Source: Geomonas paludis (GTDB lineage: Bacteria > Desulfobacterota > Desulfuromonadia > Geobacterales > Geobacteraceae). From it: a DNA stretch of 64,000 bases. A program made the position numbers and the translations under genes. Positions within the stretch are counted from its first letter, which is position 1, and every line of letters begins with the position of its first letter. The notes under the pieces were generated by a model that had not been told where the DNA came from, ran no database searches, and saw nothing but the letters and a program-made list of their open reading frames with translations. This document shows positions 35,165 to 43,328 of the stretch, one piece after another. The DNA is taken from positions 558,001 to 622,000 of the forward strand of contig NZ_BLXY01000002.1 of NCBI RefSeq assembly GCF_014193585.1. Direction: 5' to 3'.

Positions 35165-36250
35165 CTACCTGAGGAGCAGCTTTCCCGCCTGGCGGGCCAT
35201 CCTTGCCAAGGCCTCGGCCAGCCCCAGGGGGGTCTTGCGCCACAACCTGACCTGCAGGCTGCGCCGCCCGCCTGCGGCCCAATGGAACTTGTACGGCTCG
35301 CCTCCTTTTAAAAAATCGTAGCGGCGGTACCCCTTTTGACCCGCGTCCAGGATGCACTTGCCCAGAAGGAGGTGTCCGATGCTGACCTTGGGGTTGAACG
35401 TCTTGTCCACCGCCACCAGGTACAGGAACAGGGAGTCCCGATACCGGAAATGAAGCAGGGAGGCGATCTCCTTTCCCTGCACGGCCAGGGTGTCGATCCT
35501 CACCCCCTCCCGGGGACCACGGCGCTCCAGGTATCCCTGGAGCAGGGAGATAAGCCTCGTGCCCGGCCTGCCGCTGACGGCACGGTAGAGGCGGAAGAAG
35601 CGCTCAAGCGACGCCGCGCCGGCCTCTTCCTCCACCAGGTGAACCACCTCCCCCTCCCGCTGCAAGAGGGCGAGTTCCTTTTCGTATTTCTTTTTACAGC
35701 CGGCGGAAGCCCGCCGCGGCCACCCGTCCTCCCGGCTCTCCCCCAACTCCAGCGCCGGGCAGTAGGCGCCGGGGGCAAGCTCCAGATACCGTCCCGCCTC
35801 GTCCACCCGTTCCAGGAAGCGGAGCAGGAAGACGGAGTCGGCGGGGATGTCCTGCAGGTGAAGGAGGTCCCACTTTCCCCTCCCCTCTTCCAAGAGGAAC
35901 CGGTACAGCGCCCCGGCCACCTGCTCCTCGCATCCCCTGCGGCAGATCACGTCGAGGTAGTCGCTCCCCCCCTCCGGCGCCCCGAGAAAGCGGATGGTGC
36001 GCACCCCGAACGCCCCCTTGCGACGCTCCCGGTAAAAAGGGGCGACACCGGCGGGGCGACCCCGCTCCGAGAAGCAGAGGACGAAGAGCTCGCGCCCCTC
36101 TTTGAGGCAGCAGCCAAGCCAGGCCGACATCCACTCCCAGGTCAGGAACACGCCGTCGGCCGCAGACGCGGCCAGCAGTTCGTTCCACTGAGGCGCCAGC
36201 CCCTGCAGTTGCTCCGGCGTGTCGATGACGGTGACGGACAGCTCGCTCAT
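35165..36250 (-). CDS. GNAT-fold (BcsL/CelD-like) acyltransferase
   Basis: 361 aa from the ATG at 36250. The same architecture as the protein at 33431-34618: VFLTWEWMSAWLGCCLKEG at the start, CKKKYEKELALLQREGEV in the middle, and NPKVSIGHLLLGKCILDAGQ with YRRYDFLKGGEPYKFHWA near the end. Expected to transfer an acyl or aminoacyl group in surface polysaccharide synthesis. First gene of a four-gene operon with a sigma-70-type promoter about 95 bp upstream. GC-rich. Confidence 0.78.
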   Translation of the reverse strand: MSELSVTVIDTPEQLQGLAPQWNELLAASAADGVFLTWEWMSAWLGCCLKEGRELFVLCFSERGRPAGVAPFYRERRKGAFGVRTIRFLGAPEGGSDYLDVICRRGCEEQVAGALYRFLLEEGRGKWDLLHLQDIPADSVFLLRFLERVDEAGRYLELAPGAYCPALELGESREDGWPRRASAGCKKKYEKELALLQREGEVVHLVEEEAGAASLERFFRLYRAVSGRPGTRLISLLQGYLERRGPREGVRIDTLAVQGKEIASLLHFRYRDSLFLYLVAVDKTFNPKVSIGHLLLGKCILDAGQKGYRRYDFLKGGEPYKFHWAAGGRRSLQVRLWRKTPLGLAEALARMARQAGKLLLR

Positions 36251-36581
36251 TGCCTCTCGCGGTGATAGAACCTGTGCCGAAGGGTGCACTCTCGGGGACA
36301 TGGGCCGTTGTCTCAGAAACGTTCACTGAATGTATGGTGCTAATTGTACAACGCGGCTTGCTAAGATCAAGTTAACTAAATAACTATTTAATTACACCAA
36401 TGAGAGAGGCCGTGTCTTGGCGTTATCTATCAGATACAGTGCAGGATTCAAATAGACAGTATTGGTAAATTCTTATTGCCCATAAATAGTGAATCACTGC
36501 TTATTCTGCACTTTAAATTCGTCCTGTTCCTGCTACAATTACTCCCGCGCTTTTGCCGACACCACGCTCTGAGGGAGAATC
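36251..36581. other. Divergent intergenic region, AT-rich centre
   Basis: 331 bp between the acyltransferase operon and the CAAX-protease-like gene. It holds the minus-strand promoter at 36343-36370, an AT-rich core at about 36365-36500 and GAGGGAGA before the ATG at 36582. No plus-strand promoter or RNA gene could be singled out. Confidence 0.55.
36343..36370 (-). promoter_or_regulatory. Sigma-70-type promoter for the acyltransferase operon
   Basis: On the minus strand TTGATC, 16 bp, TACAAT (5 of 6 matches in the -10). It lies about 95 bp before the start at 36250. Confidence 0.6.
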
Positions 36582-37295
36582 ATGCCCCATTCCCCATTCC
36601 GGACACGGCTTCACGGAGAGGCGCTCTGCCGCGTTCTCCCTTTTGCGCTGTACATGGGGTTCATCGCCGTCCAGGAGGCGCTCGGCATGGCACAAAAGGC
36701 GGGGGTAGTGCACCTTCCCGCCGCGGCCCATCTTTACCTATACCCGGTCAAGATCCTGTCCGTGGCGGCGCTCCTCATCACCTGCCGGCACACGTACCGT
36801 GAACTATGCCTGGACGATTTGCGCAACGTAAAAAGCAGCGCCGCGGTCATTGCCGTCGGGGTGGCCACCTTCATCGCCTGGATCTTTATCACCTGGACCA
36901 TGCCGATGGCCCCGCCTCCCCCTCCCTTCGCGCCGGGCCTTCTCCCGGAGGGTTCGGTGCGTGTCGTGATGACCGGCCTGCGCGTGGCCGGGGCCGTGCT
37001 GGTCGTCCCGGTCATGGAGGAGCTTTTCTGGCGCTCGTTCCTGCTGCGCTACCTGGTGCGTGCACAGTTCAACTCGGTGCGCGTGGGCGATTTCACCCTC
37101 TCCTCCTTTCTGATCACCACCTTGCTGTTCGGCCTGGAGCACCACCAGGTCCTGTCCGGCATCCTGGCCGGCGCCGTCTACAACCTCGTCTGCTACAAGA
37201 CCCGCAGCATCGCCCTGTGCGTGCTGGCACACGCCACCACCAACCTCGCCCTCTCCTGCTACATCCTTTGCACCGGCAACTGGCATCTCTGGTAA
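36582..37295 (+). CDS. CAAX-protease-like intramembrane protein of the PEP-CTERM system
   Basis: 237 aa, about seven membrane helices. CPBP/CAAX protease motifs are intact: EELFWRS (Glu146-Glu147, Arg151), LLFGLEHHQ (His187/188) and LAHATTN (His217, Asn221), which form the metal or catalytic site in Rce1-like proteases. The family is recurrent in PEP-CTERM genomes (pepcterm_CAAX) but its substrate there is not established; processing of an export or anchor component is a guess. It lies between the acyltransferase operon and a PEP-CTERM gene. Confidence 0.85.
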   Translation: MPHSPFRTRLHGEALCRVLPFALYMGFIAVQEALGMAQKAGVVHLPAAAHLYLYPVKILSVAALLITCRHTYRELCLDDLRNVKSSAAVIAVGVATFIAWIFITWTMPMAPPPPPFAPGLLPEGSVRVVMTGLRVAGAVLVVPVMEELFWRSFLLRYLVRAQFNSVRVGDFTLSSFLITTLLFGLEHHQVLSGILAGAVYNLVCYKTRSIALCVLAHATTNLALSCYILCTGNWHLW

Positions 37296-37458
37296 GGCTC
37301 TCTGTCGGAATCCGTTACACCCCCGGCTAAACTCCCCTGCGCCAACTGACCGTTATCACGTCGTCTTAGCAGGCAAAACCGCGACACGCTGTCGGTCACC
37401 TTTACACCTGGCCGGTGGACTCCAGCGCGAACACCGTGATGACGGGCACTTAGCCGAT

Positions 37459-37474
37459 CGGCCCGTAATTTGCT
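37459..37474 (+). promoter_or_regulatory. Sigma-54 promoter for the PEP-CTERM gene at 37523
   Basis: CGGCCCGTAATTTGCT keeps the invariant GG-N10-GC and the TTGCT box of the consensus. It lies 49 bp before the ATG, almost the same distance as at the other PEP-CTERM gene. Confidence 0.78.
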
Positions 37475-37522
37475 GCACGGTGGTCACGTGGCCAAGTTCG
37501 TAGAAACAAAAAGGAGGGTGTC

Positions 37523-38275
37523 ATGAAGAAACTGCTTGTTCTGATCGGAATCGTCGCGATGTTCGGAACGTCCGCAGCTTTCGCTGTTTCGGTTCCCGAC
37601 CCACTGGATCCTGCGGTGATGCACATCGGCAATCCCCCCAGCACCGGGACGTATCTCTACAACGGGAACGAGGTGAGGCCAATATCGAACACCTACCTGG
37701 GCATTCAGGAGAACGGCAACGGCCAGCCCGCTCTGGTCGACCCGCTTTTGATGATCATCGGGGTTCCCGGGGCCGATAGCGGGTACCAGGCACCCTCCAT
37801 CACCCTCTCGACCGGCACCGGTGCCGCCGGCGGCGCCAACGCCTACTCCGGCACCTGGAACGTCACCACGGGCTATGCCGGGTCCTTCGGTCCCGCCGCC
37901 GATGACCTCTACGACTGGCTCGGCCTCAACCCGAGCGGCAACGCGTCCAACAGGTTTGTCAACTGGCATGACGCCGACCTCGCGGTGAACAACATCGACG
38001 CGGCCTTCTTCGGCATCTTCGTCTATACCCTGAACGACACCATGATCACCGGCGGTAACACCATCGGCGTCACCTTCGGCGCCCCGCTGGAGAACGGGAC
38101 CTTCGTGGTCGCCTACGGGCAGGATTCCCGTGAAACCCCGCACTCCTACACCACGCCGTTCACCGAGGCCGGGCTCACCACTACGCCGCCGGTCCCCGAA
38201 CCGGGTACCATGATCCTGCTCGGTGCCGGGTTTCTGGGGCTTGCCGTCTGGGGCAAACGCCGCAGGAACGCATAA
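37523..38275 (+). CDS. PEP-CTERM protein
   Basis: 250 aa. Signal peptide MKKLLVLIGIVAMFGTSAAFA; C-terminal PVPEPGTMILLGAGFLGLAV then WGKRRRNA gives the full exosortase sorting signal, nearly identical to that of the gene at 31454. The mature region is rich in Gly, Asn and Thr with beta-strand patterning (ANAYSGTWNVTTGYAGSFG) and no recognised domain. Good AAGGAGG before the ATG. Expected substrate of XrtA, exported to the surface. Sigma-54 promoter upstream, two terminators downstream. Confidence 0.92.
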   Translation: MKKLLVLIGIVAMFGTSAAFAVSVPDPLDPAVMHIGNPPSTGTYLYNGNEVRPISNTYLGIQENGNGQPALVDPLLMIIGVPGADSGYQAPSITLSTGTGAAGGANAYSGTWNVTTGYAGSFGPAADDLYDWLGLNPSGNASNRFVNWHDADLAVNNIDAAFFGIFVYTLNDTMITGGNTIGVTFGAPLENGTFVVAYGQDSRETPHSYTTPFTEAGLTTTPPVPEPGTMILLGAGFLGLAVWGKRRRNA

Positions 38276-38301
38276 GGTGCAGCTGGGCCAGGAAAGACCC
38301 C

Positions 38302-38328
38302 GGGGCGCCGCGAGGCGCCCCTTTGTTC
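38302..38328 (+). terminator. Rho-independent terminator
   Basis: Perfect 8-bp stem GGGGCGCC (38302-38309), loop GCGA, complement at 38314-38321, then TTTGTTC. Ends the PEP-CTERM gene. Confidence 0.85.
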
Positions 38329-38380
38329 GCAAGACCACTGTGCAGCCAAGGTTAAAGCGAATTCTCCACCAAAAAAGAAA

Positions 38381-38412
38381 AGGCGACGCCCGTCCGGGCA
38401 TCGCCTTTTTTT
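38381..38412. terminator. Second, bidirectional terminator
   Basis: Stem AGGCGACGCCC/GGGCATCGCCT (one mismatch) with A-rich sequence before it and TTTTTTT after it. It backs up the plus-strand terminator and can stop transcripts coming from the flagellin side. Confidence 0.85.
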
Positions 38413-38455
38413 GCACCTAAATGTGGAATGGGTCCCATCCACTGTGCCACCGTTG

Positions 38456-38501
38456 TCAAGGATCCCGACAGGGTTTTCCTGTCGTGTCAAGGTATCCGAC
38501 A
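38456..38501. repeat. Short direct repeats with an inner hairpin
   Basis: Two 16-bp near-copies, GTCAAGGATCCCGACA (38456-38471) and GTCAAGGTATCCGACA (38486-38501), and a 7-bp palindromic stem CGACAGG/CCTGTCG at 38466-38484. Lies just 3' of the GSU3473-type gene; no T-run follows. Function unknown. Confidence 0.5.
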
Positions 38502-38508
38502 CTTGCCG

Positions 38509-38715
38509 TTACGCCGCGGCTCCCCCCATGTGCCTTCGTTCGGGGCCGCGATACCCCCCCTTGTTTTTCCCCGACCGGATCGGGTCGACGCCCACGGTCA
38601 CCCACCCCGAAGAGCGCAGGAATCTGGCGACGACGCCGGCCTCGATCAGGCTGTCGAGCATGTAGTCCTTCACGTAGTCGTACCTCTTGTTTGTCCAGTT
38701 TACTTGAACCAGCAT
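38509..38715 (-). CDS. GSU3473-type small protein
   Basis: 68 aa. The core (YDYVKDYMLDSLIEAG, FLRSSGWVTVGVDPIR, YRGPERR) matches my recollection of the GSU3473 family of small Geobacter proteins, whose role is unknown. The ending KGGYRGPERRHMGG is basic. GAGGGGGCGG precedes the ATG. It lies 132 bp downstream of the flagellin-tail gene on the same strand and may be read from the flagellin promoter or its own. Predicted soluble. Confidence 0.68.
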   Translation of the reverse strand: MLVQVNWTNKRYDYVKDYMLDSLIEAGVVARFLRSSGWVTVGVDPIRSGKNKGGYRGPERRHMGGAAA

Positions 38716-38847
38716 AACCGCCCCCTCGCGCTGCGGCTTCAGCTACCTCAGCCAGTTTCGGGTTATGACTCCTCAAGCTGTAGCATCTGCAATTTCCAGA
38801 CCCCCTCTAGCAAAAACGTGCAGGTTGTCGGGGGGTTACCGGCGCAC

Positions 38848-39081
38848 CTAGAACTGGCCCAGGACCACCTGGGCCTGTCGCGACGAGGTCGCCAAAAGCG
38901 TCTGCGCTTCCTGCTGGGACTGGACCAGGCGCAGCATGTTGGCCCCTTCCTCCCTGAGATCAACGGGCGCCTCGCCCTCTCCCCCTGCCGTTGACGCCGC
39001 GCCGAGCGCCCCGTGGTCACTCCCGGCCGGCGGGCTATCCTGGAGCAGGCGGCATACCGTCATAAGCTGTGACTTTTTCAT
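38848..39081 (-). CDS. 77-residue protein copying the flagellin C-terminal helix
   Basis: Start at 39081 has AAGGAG with ideal spacing. The last 34 residues (EEGANMLRLVQSQQEAQTLL, then ATSSRQAQVVLGQF) align without gaps to the end of the flagellin encoded next door: both have EEGANML followed by exactly 27 residues ending in F, with matching L, Q, T, L, SS, AQ and L positions. The first 43 residues are unrelated, Gly/Ala/Ser-rich. It lies 64 bp after the flagellin stop. Either a decayed flagellin copy or a small protein that mimics the flagellin D0 tail; the good ribosome site and new N-terminus favour the latter. Confidence 0.72.
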   Translation of the reverse strand: MKKSQLMTVCRLLQDSPPAGSDHGALGAASTAGGEGEAPVDLREEGANMLRLVQSQQEAQTLLATSSRQAQVVLGQF

Positions 39082-39145
39082 ACCCGCTCCTTGTTCCACG
39101 TTGGGAGTGGGAGCGGGATGGCTGGCGCCACCCCGCCTGGAAAGA

Positions 39146-39964
39146 CTAGAACAGCTTCAGGATGGACTGCGCCGCCGACGACGAGAGGCTGAGCGAGGTG
39201 GTGCCCAGCGACTGGCGGGTCTGCAGCATGAGCATGTTGGCGCCCTCCTCGTTCATGTCGGCGAGGGTCAGGTTGTCGGCGCCGGTCTGCAGGGTGTTGA
39301 TCATCTCGTCGGTGAAGCTTTGGCGCGTGGTGATGATGTTGAGGTTGGCGGCCAGGGCCTGGGTGTTGACCCTGAGGGTCGAGATGGCGCTGTCCATCTT
39401 GGCCGTGTCGGTGGTGATGTCGGAAGTGGTCTGCCAGTTGCCGCTGGCCGCGGAGAGGCTCAGTCCCCCCGAGTTGGCCAGGAAGCCCACTACGTCCAGG
39501 GTGGAGCCGGCGTCCTCGTTGAAGTTGACCGTGAGGGTGTTGATGCTGCTCAAAAGGTTCAGGCCGCGGTATCCGGAGTCCGAGGAGAGGTTGTCGATCT
39601 GGCTGCGGATGGTGTTGTACTGGTTGGCCAGCTTGGACTGGACCGTGGTGTCACTGGTGGAGAGGGCGGACTGGGCCACACCTTTGGCGGCGTTGATCAA
39701 ACCGGTGATGGCGGTGATGCCTGCGTTGGTGGCCTGTACCGTCTGCACCGCTTCCGACATGCCGTCCTTGCGGTCGGACAGGTCGCTGGCGCGCTGGTTG
39801 GCATTTTGTGCCGCGAAGTAGTTGGTCGGGTTGTCCAGGGCGCTGTTGACCTTCTTGCCCGACGACAGCCTCTGCTGGGTACGGTTCAGCAGCTGGCTGG
39901 TGTTCTGCAGGTACAGAAGGTTGGTCCTCATGCCGGCGGTCAAAGAGATATCACTTACTGTCAT
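39146..39964 (-). CDS. fliC: Flagellin
   Basis: 272 aa from the ATG at 39964 (AGGAG upstream); the longer frame covers the 5' leader. The N-terminal D0/D1 region (ISLTAGMRTNLLYLQNTSQL, QRLSSGKKVNSALDNPTNYF) and C-terminal D0 (ADMNEEGANMLMLQTRQSL, ending AAQSILKLF) are conserved, with only a short variable middle, so this is a compact flagellin. Exported by the flagellar type III apparatus and polymerised into the filament. Driven by a sigma-28 promoter. No other flagellar gene is in the window apart from the flagellin-tail protein downstream. Confidence 0.93.
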   Translation of the reverse strand: MTVSDISLTAGMRTNLLYLQNTSQLLNRTQQRLSSGKKVNSALDNPTNYFAAQNANQRASDLSDRKDGMSEAVQTVQATNAGITAITGLINAAKGVAQSALSTSDTTVQSKLANQYNTIRSQIDNLSSDSGYRGLNLLSSINTLTVNFNEDAGSTLDVVGFLANSGGLSLSAASGNWQTTSDITTDTAKMDSAISTLRVNTQALAANLNIITTRQSFTDEMINTLQTGADNLTLADMNEEGANMLMLQTRQSLGTTSLSLSSSAAQSILKLF

Positions 39965-40091
39965 GGCGTAGCTCCTTTTCTGGGCGACCCGGCGTTCTGC
40001 CGGTGGTTTTCCAACCGTTGGCGCTGTCTCGCACGGAAAAAGGTCGCAGAGTGGCCAGTTCGGCGCCCCCTCCGCACGCACGATAGTCTGC

Positions 40092-40118
40092 TTATCGACG
40101 TCGGGAAGCATAACTTAA
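40092..40118 (-). promoter_or_regulatory. Sigma-28 (FliA) promoter of the flagellin gene
   Basis: On the minus strand TTAA-N15-GTCGATAA, one mismatch in each box from the consensus TAAA-N15-GCCGATAA. Start of transcription near 40085 gives a leader of about 120 nt. Confidence 0.8.
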
Positions 40119-40226
40119 ATGATTTTTAATTCAAAAAAACAAACTTTTTTTAGGGCGGAAAGGTGACGCGGGGACGAAGCGGGGCTGCGGCGGGACCGGC
40201 GCCCCGGGGAGGGGCGCCGGCGAGCG

Positions 40227-42275
40227 CTAGGGGCTCTGCTCGGGGAAGCGGACCACCGCTGCGCCGTCGGCGGGGGGAGCGGTGGCCTTGCGGCGGTTGG
40301 CGCCGCCGGCGAAGAGAAGATAGCCGTATTTGCCGTAGTGGGTCACCTTGGCACCGTACCGGGCCGCGGCCGCCGGCGACCCCGGCTCGAACAGGGCCAC
40401 CACGCCCTGCTCGGGGGCCTTGCGCTGCAGCACCGTGAAGGTCAGCGTGTCCCCCTGCTCGGGCTCGCCGCCCCGGCTCACCGCACCGGTGCCGGCGGGG
40501 AGCAGCGCGGGGTCGCGGGGGAGACCGCAAAAGATGAGGTCGTGCCGCGCCGCCTGCCCCGGTTTCAGGTCCGCCTCGTCGACCACCGCCGCGTTGCCCT
40601 GCGAGAGCGAGGCAAGAAAGGCGCGGAAGCTGTCCCGGTCCACGCGGCAGTTCCGGGTTGTCACCCCGACCAGCTTGCCGGACCCCTTGATGCTGTTGAC
40701 GGTGGCCGGAATCTCGCCGGGAGAGAGGACACGGAAGATCTCCGCATCCGGATCGAGCAGCAGGCGCTGCGGCTGTCCCGGCGCGGGGAACTGGAAGGAC
40801 GTGCTCTCCTGCGCCGCGACCGGCACCGGCCGGGTGAGCGCCCCCGCCGGGCCCTCCAGGCGCAGGGGGACGTCCTGCGCGAAGTAGGGCGGGGACTGCC
40901 TGAGCGTTCCGCTCACCTGCCACCCCGCGGCCAGCGGCCTGCTCTGCACTCCGGTGAGGGCAAGCCGGGGTCCCCCCGTGCGCTCGATGAGCGGCCTGAT
41001 CGGGGCGAGGTCCTTTCCCGAGGCCCGCCCGAAGGCGGCCATGAGGTCGCTCCAGGAGGCGGAGCGGTACATGCGCTGGCGCGCCAGTTCCCGCAGTGCG
41101 CTGAAGAAGGCCTCGTCGCCGATCCGCGAGCGGATCATGTGGAAGACCATGGCAGCCTTGCCGTAGCCGATGGCCCGGGAGGCGGGGTCGTTGCGGCTTA
41201 CGAAGGCGGTGAGCGGGAAATCGTTGTCCGGCGTGACCAGGGAGGCGTAATCGATGAGGAGCTGCCTGCGGTATTCGGCAGCCTCGGCCTGGGAGCGGCG
41301 CTCCTTCAGGAGGTAGTCGGCCAGGTAGGTGACCAGCCCCTCGCACCAGTTTCCTTCGCTGAGGTCCACATCGATGCCGTTGCCCCACCAGGAATGCGCG
41401 ATCTCGTGCGGCAGGCTGGTATCGACGATGAAGGGGAGCCTGATCACCGAGCCCCCGAGCAGGGTGAAGGAGGGAAAGCCGTAACCGGTGGGGAAGAAAT
41501 TCTCCACCACGGCGAACTTCTCGAAGGGATAGGGGCCGAAAAGCTCCTGGTACAGGGTGAGGTACTTCGCCGCGGCGTCGAGGTAGCGTGGCGCGAGCTC
41601 GGCGTTGTCACGGTAGAAGTAGCTGTAGAGCGTGATGCCGGCCGCCTTGCGCTCCTCGACCAGGTACGGTCCGGCGCACAACGACAGTTCCCCCACCGGC
41701 CTTTTCTCCTGCCATACCGAACGGGTGGCGCCGCCGGAGGTCTCCCGTGCCAGCCGGGCGCCGAAGGTGAGGGCCTCCGTTCCGGCCGGCGCGGCGACGT
41801 TGACCTTGCGGCTGGCCGGGACCTGCTCCGGCACCGGATACCAGTGGGCGCCCCCCCCGAGGAAGGTCCCCTCGCTGCCGATGGTGGCGTTGACGCCGTA
41901 GCTTGGGTCCTCGCCTGCGGCGGGATGCCGGGACACCTGGTCGTTGAAGCTGACGCGATAGGCAAGCGTGACGCTGCTTTCCCCCTGCGGCAGTTCCAGG
42001 TCGATGGCGCCGGAGCGGAAGGTGAAGGGAAGGTCGCGGCCGGCGCAGCGCAGCCACTCGACGCGGGCGTGCCTGGCGAGGCTTAGCCGGACCTTGCGGC
42101 TGCCGGGGGCGAAGGCGATGCGACTTTCTCCCGCCAGCTCGTGCCGGGGCGGGTCCAGGGTGACCGCGATCTCCTGGCTGACCACGGCCGCAGCCCCGCT
42201 TGCCGCGGCCGGGAGGGCGGAGCAGACCAGAAGCAGCATGAAAAGAAGCGATGACAACATGGCGATAACCCGCAC
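40227..42275 (-). CDS. M1-family (aminopeptidase N-like) metallopeptidase
   Basis: 682 aa from the GTG at 42275, which follows AGGAGG and begins a signal peptide (MRVIAMLSSLLFMLLLVCSA...ALPAAAS). The N-terminal beta domain leads to the gluzincin site HEIAHSWWGN (about 290-299) and CEG; the spacer between HEIAH and the third ligand Glu is 17 residues, one fewer than the usual 18. Usual GAMEN is replaced by GGSVIRLPF-type sequence, so exopeptidase activity is uncertain. The last 150 residues form a separate Rossmann-like part (IPATVNSIKGSGKLVGVTTR). Probably a periplasmic peptidase or a gluzincin-fold protein with altered specificity. Divergent from the ChaN-like gene. Confidence 0.8.
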   Translation of the reverse strand: MRVIAMLSSLLFMLLLVCSALPAAASGAAAVVSQEIAVTLDPPRHELAGESRIAFAPGSRKVRLSLARHARVEWLRCAGRDLPFTFRSGAIDLELPQGESSVTLAYRVSFNDQVSRHPAAGEDPSYGVNATIGSEGTFLGGGAHWYPVPEQVPASRKVNVAAPAGTEALTFGARLARETSGGATRSVWQEKRPVGELSLCAGPYLVEERKAAGITLYSYFYRDNAELAPRYLDAAAKYLTLYQELFGPYPFEKFAVVENFFPTGYGFPSFTLLGGSVIRLPFIVDTSLPHEIAHSWWGNGIDVDLSEGNWCEGLVTYLADYLLKERRSQAEAAEYRRQLLIDYASLVTPDNDFPLTAFVSRNDPASRAIGYGKAAMVFHMIRSRIGDEAFFSALRELARQRMYRSASWSDLMAAFGRASGKDLAPIRPLIERTGGPRLALTGVQSRPLAAGWQVSGTLRQSPPYFAQDVPLRLEGPAGALTRPVPVAAQESTSFQFPAPGQPQRLLLDPDAEIFRVLSPGEIPATVNSIKGSGKLVGVTTRNCRVDRDSFRAFLASLSQGNAAVVDEADLKPGQAARHDLIFCGLPRDPALLPAGTGAVSRGGEPEQGDTLTFTVLQRKAPEQGVVALFEPGSPAAAARYGAKVTHYGKYGYLLFAGGANRRKATAPPADGAAVVRFPEQSP

Positions 42276-42412
42276 GCGCACCTCCTGCCGGCGCGGCACC
42301 CCGCGCCTTGCGCCTCCTGCACCCTTATGGCCAGGAAGCAATTAACGTTTGTGATCTCAACGCCGTTGGTGTAGGCTGCAGCTTCCAAAACCAAACGGAC
42401 CCAGGACCTTAG

Positions 42413-43276
42413 ATGACCATGCCCAAGACCATCGCCCTGTTCTTCGTACTCCTCTGCACCTTGGCTCTTCCCTTCAGCGCGCGCGCCGGCCAGACCATCA
42501 CCCGCGTCAGCGACCGCCAGGCGGTCACCCTGCAGCAGCTGTGCGCCCAGGCCGAGACCGCCGACCTGGTCATGATCGGCGAGGTGCACGACGCGGCCCC
42601 CCACCACGACCTGCAGCTGGAGGTGATCCGCCAGCTCAAGGCCCGCAAGCTCCCCCTGGCCATCGGGGTGGAGGTGATGCAGTCGGACAGCCAGAAGGAG
42701 CTGGACGCCTTCATAGCGGGAACCATGTCCGAGGCCGACTTCCGGCAGGTGTTCGCCAGGAACTGGTCCTACGACTGGCGCCTGTACCGCGACATCTTCA
42801 TGTTCGCCCGCGACAACAGGATCCCCATGATCGCCCTGAACGTGCCCAAGGAGCTGGTGATCAAGGTGTCGCGCCAGGGGTACGCCGCCCTCACCCCCGA
42901 GGAACGCAGGAACCTCCCCGAGGGGACCATGTGCGACCTCAACAACCCGCATACCGAGTTCCTGAAGCACTCCTTCGGCGAGGTGTTCAAGCACGTCGCC
43001 AAAGGGCGCGTCTTCCAGTACTTCTGCGAGGCGCAGACCCTGCGCAACTCCGGCATGGCCATGAACATCAGCCAGTACCTGAAGAAGTCCCCCAAGACCA
43101 AGATCGTCGCCCTCACCGGTGTCTGGCACGGGGTGAAGAACGCGGTCCCCGAGCAGCTCGCGCGCAACGGCGCCAAGCTTGCCAGCCTGGTGCTCATGCC
43201 CGAGATAAAGGAGTTCAGCGCCGGCAAGGCCTCGCCCGAGGCCATCGACTACCTGGTCAGCTTCCCCTCACCCTGA
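42413..43276 (+). CDS. ChaN-like (DUF399) protein
   Basis: 287 aa. Signal peptide MTMPKTIALFFVLLCTLALPFSARA. The mature part carries the ChaN/DUF399 signature VMIGEVHDAAPHHDLQLEVI, a long GVEVMQSDSQKELDAFI helix and IVALTGVWHGVKNAVPEQL. Campylobacter ChaN binds haem through a conserved Tyr and has been linked to iron uptake; no lipobox Cys is present here, so this form is likely soluble in the periplasm. Monocistronic. Confidence 0.83.
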   Translation: MTMPKTIALFFVLLCTLALPFSARAGQTITRVSDRQAVTLQQLCAQAETADLVMIGEVHDAAPHHDLQLEVIRQLKARKLPLAIGVEVMQSDSQKELDAFIAGTMSEADFRQVFARNWSYDWRLYRDIFMFARDNRIPMIALNVPKELVIKVSRQGYAALTPEERRNLPEGTMCDLNNPHTEFLKHSFGEVFKHVAKGRVFQYFCEAQTLRNSGMAMNISQYLKKSPKTKIVALTGVWHGVKNAVPEQLARNGAKLASLVLMPEIKEFSAGKASPEAIDYLVSFPSP

Positions 43277-43328
43277 GGGTGAAGCGCTGCCACATTAAGG
43301 CCATTCCCCTCCGATTGCAAGTGTTCCC

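Noticed and set aside
37360-37400. GCAGGCAAAACC before the second PEP-CTERM gene as another GEMM riboswitch
   Set aside because: No GACGCAAAGCC joiner, no GNRA-capped P2 and no closing stem follow.
38795-38815. Sigma-54-like sequence CTGCACGTTTTTGCT on the minus strand before the GSU3473-type gene
   Set aside because: Spacing between the two elements is one base short and the first box is wrong (TG in place of GG).
40196-40220. GC-rich palindrome after the M1-like peptidase gene
   Set aside because: Perfect 10-bp stem but no U tract; listed here since termination cannot be supported.
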